DNA from: Alphaproteobacteria bacterium
Lineage (GTDB): Bacteria > Pseudomonadota > Alphaproteobacteria > Sphingomonadales > Sphingomonadaceae
Direction: 5' to 3'
NCBI GenBank assembly: GCA_020249025.1
Contig: JADCGM010000410.1
Span: forward strand, 1-14,320
Length of the DNA: 14,320 nucleotides
Shown in pieces: positions 4,912 to 11,891 of this stretch; position 1 is the first letter of the stretch; every line of letters starts with the position of its first letter. The notes under the pieces are model-generated. The model was not told where the DNA came from, did no database searches, and saw only the letters and a program-made list of their open reading frames with translations. The position numbers were made by a program, and so were the translations under genes.

Positions 4912-7029
4912 ATGACCGCGCTCCACACCCTCCGCCTCGACGGCGATGCGCTGACGCTCGTGCTGGCGTGGTCGGGCGACGCCGTGCCGGGCCTCGCCTA
5001 TCTCGGCGCGACGCTTCCAGCTGACGAGGATCTGGCGGCGCTCGCCGGGGCGCTCCAGCGCGGCCGTCACGAATCGCAGGCCGACGCGCCGCAGCCGGCG
5101 ACGATCTGGCCGCAGACGGGGCGCGGCTGGCTGGGGCCGGCGGCGGCAGACCTGCGGCGCGGCGACCGCGCGCTCGATGTCGATCTGCAGACGGTCGCCG
5201 CGCGCGCCGAAGGGCGGGCGCTGACGGTCGAGCTGGCGGATGCGGCGGCGGGCGTCGCGGTGCGGCTCGACTGGCGGATCGGCGCGGGCGACATGCTCGT
5301 CGTACGCGCCACGCTGACCAACGTCGGCGACGTCCCGCTCGCTATCGACGCCTGCGCCGCGCTGGCGCTGCCGCTCCCGGTCTGGGCGACGCGCATCACC
5401 GACCTGTCGGGCCGCTGGTCAGGCGAGATGCGCGCGGCCGCCGGCGATCTGGCGCGCGGCGCATGGGTGAAGGAATCGCGCGGCGGGCGGCCGGGCTTCA
5501 GCGGGGCGCAGTGGCTGCTTGTCGGCGAGCCCGAAGCCGATGCGGATCGCGGGCGGCTGCTCGCCGCGCACCTCGCCTGGAGCGGCGACCATGTCACCCG
5601 GATCGAACGCGATAATGACAGCGTGGCGCTTGCGACGATGGGCGCCCGGCTCGACGCGGGCGAAATCGTCCTCGCCCCCGGTACGGCGTACGAAACGCCC
5701 GCAGCGCTGGTTGCCCTGAGCACTGCGGGTCGCAACGGCATCCGCTGCGCCTTCCACAGACATCTGCGCGCCGAGGTGTTGCCGGGCCGCGCGGATTGGG
5801 GCCCGCGCAAGGTCCATCTCAACAGCTGGGAGGCGCTCGGCTTCGATCTCGACACCGCGTCGGCGATAGCGCTCGCCGAACGGGCGGCGGCGATCGGCGT
5901 CGAGCGCTTCGTCCTCGACGACGGCTGGTTCGGCCGCCGCCGCGACGACAGCAGCAGCCTCGGCGACTGGACGCCCGATCCGCAGCGCTTCCCCGGTGGC
6001 CTCGCGCCGCTGATCGATCGGGTGCATGCACTCGGCATGGATTTCGGCCTGTGGGTCGAGCCCGAGATGGTCAGCCCGGACAGCGACCTTTACCGCGCCC
6101 ACCCCGATTGGTGCCTGCACGCGCCAGGCCGCGCGCGACCGGCCCAGCGCAACCAGCTCGTCCTCGATCTCGCCCGCCCGGAGGTCGGCGATCACACCTT
6201 CGCCGCGCTTGATGCGCTGCTCCGCGCCCACCCCATCGCCTATCTGAAGTGGGACCATAACCGCGAGCTGTTCCCCCGCGCCGGCAAAGGCCATGCGCAA
6301 ATCCGCGCGCTTCACGCGCTGCTCGACCGGCTGCGCGCGGCGCACCCGGCCGTCGAGATCGAAAGCTGCGCCAGCGGCGGCGGGCGGATCGACGCGGCGA
6401 TGCTGGCGCGCTGCCACCGCGTCTGGCCGAGCGACAACAACGATCCGCTGGAACGGCTGCGGCTCAACGCCTCCTATTCGCTGTTCCTGCCGCGCGAGGT
6501 GCTCGGCAACCATGTCGGCCCGGACCCCAATCCGATCACCGGCCGGGTGACGGGAATCGACTTCCGCGCCCGCGTTGCGATGTTCGGCCATATGGGCGTC
6601 GAGGCCGATCCGGCGTCGATGAGCGCGTGGGAGCGCGAGCGTCTGGCCGCGCACATCGCACTCTATAAGGCGTGGCGCGACGTCATCCACGAGGGCCTCG
6701 AATGGGAGCTGACGCCGGGCAAGGGGGCTCACGGCTCGCTGTTCATCGCCCCCAGCGGCGCGCGGGCCATCGGCTTTGCCGCGCAGACCGGCTTCGCCGC
6801 CGATTACGATCTACCGCCGCTGCGCCTGACTGGTCTCGATCCGTCGGCGCGCTACCGGGTGACGCTGCCCGAGCCCTGGCCGCGCAAGGCCCGGCGCTAT
6901 CTCGCCGATCCTGACGGCTGGCGCGCCGGGCGGACCTTGAGCGGCCGGGCGCTCGCCGAAAGCGGGCTGGCGTTGCCGCTGGCGCATCCCGAGACCGCCT
7001 GGCTGATCGCGCTGGAGAAAGTGGCATGA
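4912..7029 (+). CDS. Alpha-galactosidase, glycoside hydrolase family 36
   Basis: A 705-residue retaining alpha-galactosidase that releases terminal alpha-linked galactose, for example from melibiose or raffinose-type sugars. An N-terminal beta-supersandwich (about 1-290) precedes a TIM barrel (about 300-620) with FVLDDGWFG (333-341), LWVEPEMV, YLKWDHNRE containing nucleophile Asp448, ESCASGGGR (484-492) and WPSDNNDPLER with acid/base Asp508. The 60-residue spacing equals that of the Thermotoga enzyme. A C-terminal beta domain follows. The length fits the family (about 700-730). There is no signal peptide, so it is cytoplasmic and needs an importer, presumably the divergent symporter. No clear ribosome binding site precedes the ATG. 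The last four bases overlap the start of the beta-galactosidase (ATGA), indicating a translationally coupled operon. Substrate specificity within the family is inferred. Confidence 0.96.
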   Translation: MTALHTLRLDGDALTLVLAWSGDAVPGLAYLGATLPADEDLAALAGALQRGRHESQADAPQPATIWPQTGRGWLGPAAADLRRGDRALDVDLQTVAARAEGRALTVELADAAAGVAVRLDWRIGAGDMLVVRATLTNVGDVPLAIDACAALALPLPVWATRITDLSGRWSGEMRAAAGDLARGAWVKESRGGRPGFSGAQWLLVGEPEADADRGRLLAAHLAWSGDHVTRIERDNDSVALATMGARLDAGEIVLAPGTAYETPAALVALSTAGRNGIRCAFHRHLRAEVLPGRADWGPRKVHLNSWEALGFDLDTASAIALAERAAAIGVERFVLDDGWFGRRRDDSSSLGDWTPDPQRFPGGLAPLIDRVHALGMDFGLWVEPEMVSPDSDLYRAHPDWCLHAPGRARPAQRNQLVLDLARPEVGDHTFAALDALLRAHPIAYLKWDHNRELFPRAGKGHAQIRALHALLDRLRAAHPAVEIESCASGGGRIDAAMLARCHRVWPSDNNDPLERLRLNASYSLFLPREVLGNHVGPDPNPITGRVTGIDFRARVAMFGHMGVEADPASMSAWERERLAAHIALYKAWRDVIHEGLEWELTPGKGAHGSLFIAPSGARAIGFAAQTGFAADYDLPPLRLTGLDPSARYRVTLPEPWPRKARRYLADPDGWRAGRTLSGRALAESGLALPLAHPETAWLIALEKVA

Positions 7030-8942
7030 GGCTCGGCGTCTGCTGGTATCCCGAACAATGGCCCGAGGAGTGGTGGGCCGACGACGTCCGCCGCATGGCC
7101 GAGATGGGCCTGACGCGGGTGCGCATCGGCGAGTTCGCGTGGAGCCGGATCGAGCCCGATCCCTGCCGGTTCGACTGGGGCTGGCTCGACCGCGCCATCG
7201 ACCTGCTCCACGGCGCGGGGCTTGGCGTCATCCTTGGCACGCCGACCGCGACTCCGCCCAAATGGCTCGTCGACCGCATGCCCGACATGCTGGCGATCGA
7301 CCGGGCCGGCCGGCCGCGCCGCTTCGGCTCGCGGCGGCACTATGATTTCTCGCATACGGGCTACCGCGCCGAGGCCGCGCGTATTACGCGCGCGCTGGCC
7401 GAGCGCTATGGGCGGCATCCGGGCGTCGTCGCGTGGCAGACCGACAATGAATATGGCTGCCATTTCACCACGCTCAGTCAGTCAGCGGCGGCGGCCGCCG
7501 CCTTCCGCATCTGGCTCGTCCGGCGCCATGGGAACATCGATGCGCTCAACCGCGCTTGGGGGACGGTGTTCTGGTCGCAGGAATATCGCAGCTTCGACGA
7601 GATCGACCCGCCAACGCTCACCGTCACCGAGCCGAACCCCGCGCATGTGCTCGACTGGCGGCGCTTCGCCTCCGACGAGGTGGTGGCCTTCAACCGCGTC
7701 CAGACCGACATCCTGCGCGCCGCCTCGCCGGGGCGCGACCTGATGCACAACTTCATGGGCTTCTTCACCGAGTTCGATCATCACGAGGTCGCCCGCGATC
7801 TCGATGTCGCCGGGTGGGACAGCTATCCGCTCGGCTTCCTCGACCAGTTCTGGTTTTCGGCCGAAGAGAAGCTGCGCTTCGCGCGGCAGGGCGGACCCGA
7901 CATCGCCGCCTTCCACCACGATCTCTACCGCGGCTGCGGGCGCGGGCGCTGGTGGGTGGTCGAGCAGCAGCCGGGCCCGGTGAACTGGGCAAGCTGGAAC
8001 CCCGCGCCGCTGCCCGGCATGGTGCGGCTGTGGACGCTGGAGGCGATGGCGCACGGCGCCGAGCTCGTTTCCTACTTCCGCTGGCGGCAGGCGCCCTTCG
8101 CGCAGGAGCAGCTGCATGCCGGCCTGCTGCGCCCCGACCGCGAGGATGATCAGGGCGCGCACGAGGCGCGGCAAGCGGCCGCCGACATCGCGGCTATCGG
8201 CGCGGCAGGGCCGCCGCCGAAATCGGTGGCGCTGATCCTGTCCTATGAGTCGCTGTGGGTGACCGAGATCCAGCCGCAGGGCCGCGACTTCAACGGGTTG
8301 GAGCTTGCCTACGAGATGTACGCGGCGTTGCGCCGCCACGGGCTCGACGTCGACATCCTGCCCCCCGACGCGCCGCTCGACGGCTACCGGATGGCGGTGG
8401 TGCCCTGCCTGCCGATCATGCCCGAGGCGCTGCGTGGCGCGCTGGCGCGCTTGGACGGGCCGGTGCTGATCGGCCCGCGCACTGGCAGCCGCACGGCGGA
8501 CTTCCGCATTCCCGATGCGCTGCCGCCGGACGGGCAGCTGCCGTTGAAGGTGGTGCGGGTCGAATCGCTGCGCCCGGGGCTCGAGCTGGCCGGCGAGGGC
8601 ACGACCGTGCGGCGCTGGTTCGAGACGCTGGAGACGGCGCTTCCGGCCGAGGAGTCGCTCACCGACGGGCGGCCGCTCGTCGTACGCGCGGGGGCGGCGC
8701 GCTATCTCGCCGGCTGGCCGGACCGGGCGCTTCTCGACCGGCTGGTCGAGCGACTCGCGGGCGAGGCGGGTCTCGATCCGATCCCGCTGCCCGATGGGCT
8801 GCGCCTGCGCCGGGCCGGCGATCTCCGCTTCGCCTTCAACTACGCGCCGGAGCCGCTACGCATCGACGGGCTGCTCGCGGATGCAGAGGTGCTGGTCGGC
8901 GGCCCCGACCTGCCCCCCGCGGGGGTCGCCGTCTGGCGCTAG
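7026..8942 (+). CDS. Beta-galactosidase, glycoside hydrolase family 42
   Basis: A 638-residue retaining beta-galactosidase. It opens with the family's typical GVCWYPEQWPEEWW and RIGEFAWSRIEP. Acid/base Glu142 lies in WQTDNEYGC and nucleophile Glu313 in VVEQQPGPVNW, almost the same numbers as Glu141 and Glu312 of the Thermus A4 enzyme. Domain A (TIM barrel) covers about 1-380, including the GAELVSYFRWRQAPF segment. Domain B (trimerisation, glutamine-amidotransferase-like) covers about 390-580, and a short beta domain C follows. The CxCxxC zinc cysteines of the Thermus enzyme are not seen; only Cys145 remains. There is no signal peptide, so it is cytoplasmic. The start overlaps the GH36 stop by four bases. 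With the GH36 partner it would strip both alpha- and beta-galactosyl units. Its stop overlaps the stop of the convergent membrane gene. Confidence 0.96.
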   Translation: MRLGVCWYPEQWPEEWWADDVRRMAEMGLTRVRIGEFAWSRIEPDPCRFDWGWLDRAIDLLHGAGLGVILGTPTATPPKWLVDRMPDMLAIDRAGRPRRFGSRRHYDFSHTGYRAEAARITRALAERYGRHPGVVAWQTDNEYGCHFTTLSQSAAAAAAFRIWLVRRHGNIDALNRAWGTVFWSQEYRSFDEIDPPTLTVTEPNPAHVLDWRRFASDEVVAFNRVQTDILRAASPGRDLMHNFMGFFTEFDHHEVARDLDVAGWDSYPLGFLDQFWFSAEEKLRFARQGGPDIAAFHHDLYRGCGRGRWWVVEQQPGPVNWASWNPAPLPGMVRLWTLEAMAHGAELVSYFRWRQAPFAQEQLHAGLLRPDREDDQGAHEARQAAADIAAIGAAGPPPKSVALILSYESLWVTEIQPQGRDFNGLELAYEMYAALRRHGLDVDILPPDAPLDGYRMAVVPCLPIMPEALRGALARLDGPVLIGPRTGSRTADFRIPDALPPDGQLPLKVVRVESLRPGLELAGEGTTVRRWFETLETALPAEESLTDGRPLVVRAGAARYLAGWPDRALLDRLVERLAGEAGLDPIPLPDGLRLRRAGDLRFAFNYAPEPLRIDGLLADAEVLVGGPDLPPAGVAVWR

Positions 8943-9490
8943 GCGCTGCGCCGGAACAGCGACGCCGCGGTCAGCCAGACCAGGGTGAAGATGGCGGTCA
9001 GCCCGATCACCTCGGGCTGGGCCACGGCCGGGGTCGCCGACGGCAGCAGCATGTCAGCGGCGAAGGGGACGGCGAGCTGGGTCGCGGCGGCAGCCAGCAT
9101 GGCCCGCGCCACGCCCCGGCTGCGCAGCCTTGCCACCAGCGATCCGCCCAGCGCGACGCCGACGACCCCGAGGTACAACAGGTTCGCGTCCTCCGCCGCG
9201 CCGCCGATGATCCCGACCGCGCCGTTGATCCACAGCAGCACCAGCGCGCCGAGTGCGGCCACCGCCGCGCCGGCCCGGTAGAAGCCGCTCGGCGACCGGC
9301 GCACCGCGATCTCGATGGCGACGCCGGCCGAGCCGATTACTGCGATCGCGAAGGCGAAATCGAGCGCGGTCCACTGGACCTCGGCGGTGAACCGCATTGC
9401 GACCAGCGGGGCGAGGATGGGCAGCGCCGCGAGGCCCCACAGGATCGGCCGCCAGGGGATGCGGCGGCTGCGGACGGTCGTGTCGCTCAT
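8939..9490 (-). CDS. Hypothetical integral membrane protein, about six helices
   Basis: A 183-residue protein I cannot assign to a named family. Hydrophobic stretches at about 15-33, 42-63, 72-96, 102-121, 127-147 and 161-179 suggest six membrane helices with a short basic N-terminus (VRSRRIPWR) on the cytoplasmic side. There is no signal peptide, catalytic motif or conserved charged residue inside the helices that would point to transport. AAGGAG lies a few bases before the ATG and supports this start. The gene converges on the beta-galactosidase with a four-base overlap of stop codons and no room for a terminator. It is divergent from the ATL-like gene. Confidence 0.85.
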   Translation of the reverse strand: MSDTTVRSRRIPWRPILWGLAALPILAPLVAMRFTAEVQWTALDFAFAIAVIGSAGVAIEIAVRRSPSGFYRAGAAVAALGALVLLWINGAVGIIGGAAEDANLLYLGVVGVALGGSLVARLRSRGVARAMLAAAATQLAVPFAADMLLPSATPAVAQPEVIGLTAIFTLVWLTAASLFRRSA

Positions 9491-9587
9491 CGGGGTTCTC
9501 CTTGGCTACAATCGAGCCCCGGCGATGCGCCGTGCGGGCGATGAGCGTCATGAGGACGGGGTGAGAAAATCCTGAAATCGACCCAAT

Positions 9588-9648
9588 GGGCGGGACGAAA
9601 AGGGAACAAACACGTCTTATTCCCGCCCGTCCGCGCTCGCCCTAATCT
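9588..9648 (+). promoter_or_regulatory. Inverted repeat overlapping a possible promoter of the ATL-like gene
   Basis: GGGCGGGA (9588-9595) and TCCCGCCC (9621-9628) are an 8-bp inverted repeat, with a nested GGGAA (9602-9606) / TTCCC (9620-9624). A candidate promoter TTCCCG (9620-9625), 17 bases, TAATCT (9643-9648) places the right arm over the -35 box. I could not match it to a known regulator; it does not fit the alphaproteobacterial LexA box GTTC-N7-GTTC. Confidence 0.35.
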
Positions 9649-9676
9649 CCGCCGCGCAGGGGCGGGAGGAGAGAGC

Positions 9677-10186
9677 ATGGCCAAACGCAAGAGCGCGATC
9701 GATCATCTGAACAGCGGCCGCGAGCCGCATATCGTCCACATGATCCCGCCCGGTGCGCCTGGGTATCGGGAGGCGAACGGCGGCGCGATGGTGGTGTCGA
9801 GCCCGGCCGAGGTGGATGCCATCGTCCGGACGCTGCGGCCGGGCGAAGTCGTCACGCTCGACGATCTGCGCGCCGCGCTCGCCCGCCGCCACGGCGTGGC
9901 GGTGGCCTGCCCGGTGTCGACCGCGATCTTCCTCAACATGTCCGCCCGCGCCGCCGAGGAGCGTCGCGCCGCGAGCGAGCCCGGCGACCGGCTGACGCCG
10001 TGGTGGCGGGTGCTGAGGAAGGGCGGCTTGCTCAATCCCAAATATCCGGGCGGCACGGCGCGCCAGGCCGAGCTGCTCGCGGCCGAGGGCGTGCGCGCCT
10101 CGCCGCTGCGCCGCGAGCTTGCGGTGTTCGATTTCGCCGAACGCGCACCGAAGGACGGGCTCGAAACCCGCCCGCCGGCGATCTGA
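9677..10186 (+). CDS. MGMT/ATL-like DNA-binding protein with PWWR in place of the active-site PCHR
   Basis: A 169-residue protein whose middle and C-terminal parts follow the layout of the O6-alkylguanine-DNA alkyltransferase C-terminal domain. LRPGEVVTLDDLRAALARRH (53-72) corresponds to IPxGxVxTYGxIA. PWWRVLRKGG (108-117) corresponds to PCHRVxxxxG. LNPKYPGG...QAELLAAEGV (119-139) corresponds to the GxxGGxxxKxxLLxxEG tail. The alkyl-acceptor Cys is Trp109, as in alkyltransferase-like (ATL) proteins, which bind alkylated bases without repairing them and flag them for nucleotide excision repair. The motif's His is also Trp (110), and an insertion (ARAAEERRAASEPGDRLT) separates the parts, so the match is distant. 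A strong GGGAGGAGA site precedes the ATG. The gene stands alone, ending in the bidirectional terminator at 10209. An unrelated small DNA-binding protein remains possible. Confidence 0.6.
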   Translation: MAKRKSAIDHLNSGREPHIVHMIPPGAPGYREANGGAMVVSSPAEVDAIVRTLRPGEVVTLDDLRAALARRHGVAVACPVSTAIFLNMSARAAEERRAASEPGDRLTPWWRVLRKGGLLNPKYPGGTARQAELLAAEGVRASPLRRELAVFDFAERAPKDGLETRPPAI

Positions 10187-10208
10187 TCGCAAAGGTCCGG
10201 ATAACAAA

Positions 10209-10234
10209 GGAGGCCGGCGTTTCCGCCGGCCTCC
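10209..10234. terminator. Bidirectional intrinsic terminator
   Basis: A perfect 11-bp stem GGAGGCCGGCG/CGCCGGCCTCC with loop TTTC lies between the ATL-like gene (plus) and tRNA-Pro (minus). On the minus strand the stem is followed by TTTGTTAT, a good U-rich tail for ending tRNA-Pro transcription. On the plus strand the tail is only CGTTCC. Confidence 0.85.
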
Positions 10235-10249
10235 CGTTCCGCTCGATGA

Positions 10250-10326
10250 TGGTCGGGGAAAGAGGATTCGAACCTCCGGCCCCTGCCTCCCGAAGACAGT
10301 GCTCTACCAGGCTGAGCTATTCCCCG
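10250..10326 (-). tRNA. tRNA-Pro, anticodon CGG
   Basis: The minus strand folds into a complete cloverleaf: acceptor CGGGGAA/TTCCCCG with the C1-G72 pair diagnostic of bacterial tRNA-Pro, D stem GCTC/GAGC, anticodon stem CTGTC/GGCAG (one T-G wobble) with loop TTCGGGA giving anticodon CGG for the CCG codon, T arm GGAGG-TTCGAAT-CCTCT, A73 and an encoded CCA (10252-10250). It has its own promoter (10343-10371) and a downstream terminator. Confidence 0.97.
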
Positions 10327-10342
10327 TCACGGCGGAGCGGGC

Positions 10343-10371
10343 GATATAGCGGCGGCTTTTCGCCCCGGCAA
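10343..10371 (-). promoter_or_regulatory. Promoter of tRNA-Pro
   Basis: On the minus strand TTGCCG (10371-10366) and TATATC (10348-10343) are separated by exactly 17 bases. Transcription would begin near 10336, ten bases before the mature tRNA. The promoter sits immediately after the stop codon of the ferredoxin reductase gene. Confidence 0.75.
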
Positions 10372-10374
10372 GCA

Positions 10375-11679
10375 TCAACCGCCGCGAACATGCGTCAGCA
10401 TGTCGTCGACCTTCACGAACTTCTCGCGCGGCGCGGTGGCGCGGGCGCGCGCGACCTCCGCAGCATCGATCTTCCGCCAGTCCTCGAAGGTGACGATGTA
10501 GAGGTCGCGCTCGGCGAGCAGCCGGTCGAGCCCGTCGCGGCCCTCGCGCTCGCCCGACGGCGCGTCGGCGGCGATCAGGTCGGCGACGGCGAATCCGTCG
10601 GGGCGGTTGGTCCCAATGGTGCCGGACGGGCCCCGCCGCGACCAGCCGACGGCGTAGAGGCCGGGCGCGATCCGGCCGTCGCGATTGTCGAATCGGCCGA
10701 GGCCGGGATCGAAGGGCACCCCCGGGATCGGGTTGGTGCGATAGCCGATGCAGGCGACGACGAGCCCGCAGTCGATGGCGAAGGTCTCGCCGGTGCCATG
10801 GGCGCGGCCGTCCTCGTCGAGCCGGGTGCGTTCGACCACCAGCCGCTCGACCTTGCCGTCGCCCTCGATCGAGCGCGGCTGGGCGAAGAAATCGAAGTGG
10901 ACGCGCACCGGCTTGGTGCTGGCGGTGCCGGCGCCGGCGAAGGTGCGCAGCAGGGTCACGACCTTGCGCAGGCCCGGCTCCAGCGCGGCGTCGCCCTCGG
11001 GCGGGGGCAGGTCCTGCGCCCAGACGATCGGGTGGGCGCGTTCGAGCTCGCCCATCTCGCCGAGTTCCTTGGGCGTGAAGCTCGCCTGATAGGGGCCGCG
11101 CCGGCCGACGATATGGATGTCGCGGATCGTCGCGGCGGCGAGCGCATCGGCTGCATGCGCGACGATATCGGAGCCTTCGAGCTCGGCCGGGGTCTTGGCG
11201 ATGAGGCGCGCGACATCGAGCGCGACATTGCCGTTGCCGATGATGGCCGCCGCCTCGACGTCCAGTGGCGGGTCGAGATGGGCGTGGTCGGGGTGGCCGT
11301 TGTACCAGCCGACAAAGGCCGCCGAACCGATGACGCCCGGCAGATCCTCGCCCGGCACCGCGAGCTTGCGGTCGAGCGGGGCGCCGGTCGCCAGCACGAC
11401 CGCATGATAGAGCCCCAGCAGCTCGTCCACGGACACGCCGCCGCCAACGTCGATGTTGCCGATGAAGCGGACGTTGTCGGCGAGACTGGTCGCTTCGTAC
11501 CGGCGCGACACCGCCTTGATCGACTGATGGTCGGGCGCAACGCCGGCGCGGATCAGCCCGAAGGGCGTCGGCAGCCGGTCGAGGATGTCGACCCGCACCG
11601 CATCGCCGAACTTCTTCAGCAGCGCCTCGGCGGTGTAGTAGCCCGCGGGACCCGACCCGACGATCGCGACATGCAGCAT
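10375..11679 (-). CDS. fprA: Ferredoxin--NADP(+) reductase, adrenodoxin-reductase type
   Basis: A 434-residue FAD flavoprotein of the glutathione-reductase superfamily that moves electrons between NADPH and ferredoxin. The FAD Rossmann motif GSGPAGYYTAE is at 8-18, followed by the family block DRLPTPFGLIRAGVAPDHQ (34-52). The NADPH-binding motif GNGNVALDVAR is at 148-158, with VGRRGPYQASFT (191-202) close behind. The C-terminal GWSRRGPSGTIGTNRPD closes the FAD site. The length is usual for FprA. GGAGG stands eight bases before the ATG. In this family it supplies electrons to ferredoxin-dependent enzymes such as cytochromes P450 or Fe-S assembly; the partner is not in the window. It is divergent from the PEP-CTERM gene and upstream of tRNA-Pro on the same strand. 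Confidence 0.95.
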   Translation of the reverse strand: MLHVAIVGSGPAGYYTAEALLKKFGDAVRVDILDRLPTPFGLIRAGVAPDHQSIKAVSRRYEATSLADNVRFIGNIDVGGGVSVDELLGLYHAVVLATGAPLDRKLAVPGEDLPGVIGSAAFVGWYNGHPDHAHLDPPLDVEAAAIIGNGNVALDVARLIAKTPAELEGSDIVAHAADALAAATIRDIHIVGRRGPYQASFTPKELGEMGELERAHPIVWAQDLPPPEGDAALEPGLRKVVTLLRTFAGAGTASTKPVRVHFDFFAQPRSIEGDGKVERLVVERTRLDEDGRAHGTGETFAIDCGLVVACIGYRTNPIPGVPFDPGLGRFDNRDGRIAPGLYAVGWSRRGPSGTIGTNRPDGFAVADLIAADAPSGEREGRDGLDRLLAERDLYIVTFEDWRKIDAAEVARARATAPREKFVKVDDMLTHVRGG

Positions 11680-11747
11680 TCGGGGCCTCCGTCCGTGCCG
11701 AGACCAGCATGCTACGGCGCGCGAAACAGCTTGGAAAGCGCCGAAAA

Positions 11748-11786
11748 GAGTCGGAATTCCTTACAATCCCGCCAACCTTCCGACTC
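11748..11786. promoter_or_regulatory. Perfect 9-bp inverted repeat upstream of the sigma-54 promoter (putative activator site)
   Basis: GAGTCGGAA (11748-11756) and TTCCGACTC (11778-11786) are exact reverse complements with centres 30 bases apart, about three helical turns. They end 31 bases before the -24 box of the PEP-CTERM promoter. The position suits an enhancer-binding activator of sigma-54, with PrsR as the obvious candidate from other PEP-CTERM systems. The site lies in the divergent region and could also affect fprA. Confidence 0.6.
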
Positions 11787-11817
11787 CGAAATGACATTAT
11801 TTCAGACCCGTAATCAT

Positions 11818-11834
11818 CTGGCACGGACTCTGCT
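11818..11834 (+). promoter_or_regulatory. Sigma-54 (RpoN) -24/-12 promoter of the PEP-CTERM gene
   Basis: The sequence CTGGCACGGACTCTGCT fits YTGGCACGRNNNTTGCW in every defined position except the first T of TTGC, and the GG-to-GC spacing is correct. Transcription would start near 11845, leaving a leader of about 47 bases before the ATG at 11892. Confidence 0.8.
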
Positions 11835-11891
11835 TCGTAGCTGCCAGAGACCATCCGAGGGGGGATGGCGGTTGATCGAGGGGCATTTTCG

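Noticed and set aside
4819..5070. N-terminal extension of the symporter frame upstream of 4818
   Set aside because: It runs into the divergent GH36 gene, has charged low-quality sequence and no ribosome binding site, whereas 4818 has both a site and a typical N-terminus.
5419..6732. Minus-strand 437-codon frame inside the GH36 gene
   Set aside because: Antisense shadow; the plus-strand frame has all GH36 catalytic motifs.
8255..9544. Plus-strand 429-codon frame across the end of GH42 and the membrane protein
   Set aside because: Low-complexity Arg/Ala/Gly-rich sequence in the wrong frame of GH42 and antisense to a gene with six hydrophobic helices and a good ribosome binding site.
11865..11891. 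Upstream ATG at 11865 as start of the PEP-CTERM protein
   Set aside because: Its G-rich stretch touches the ATG with no spacing, and it would put nine extra residues before a well-formed signal peptide; 11892 has a correctly spaced site.
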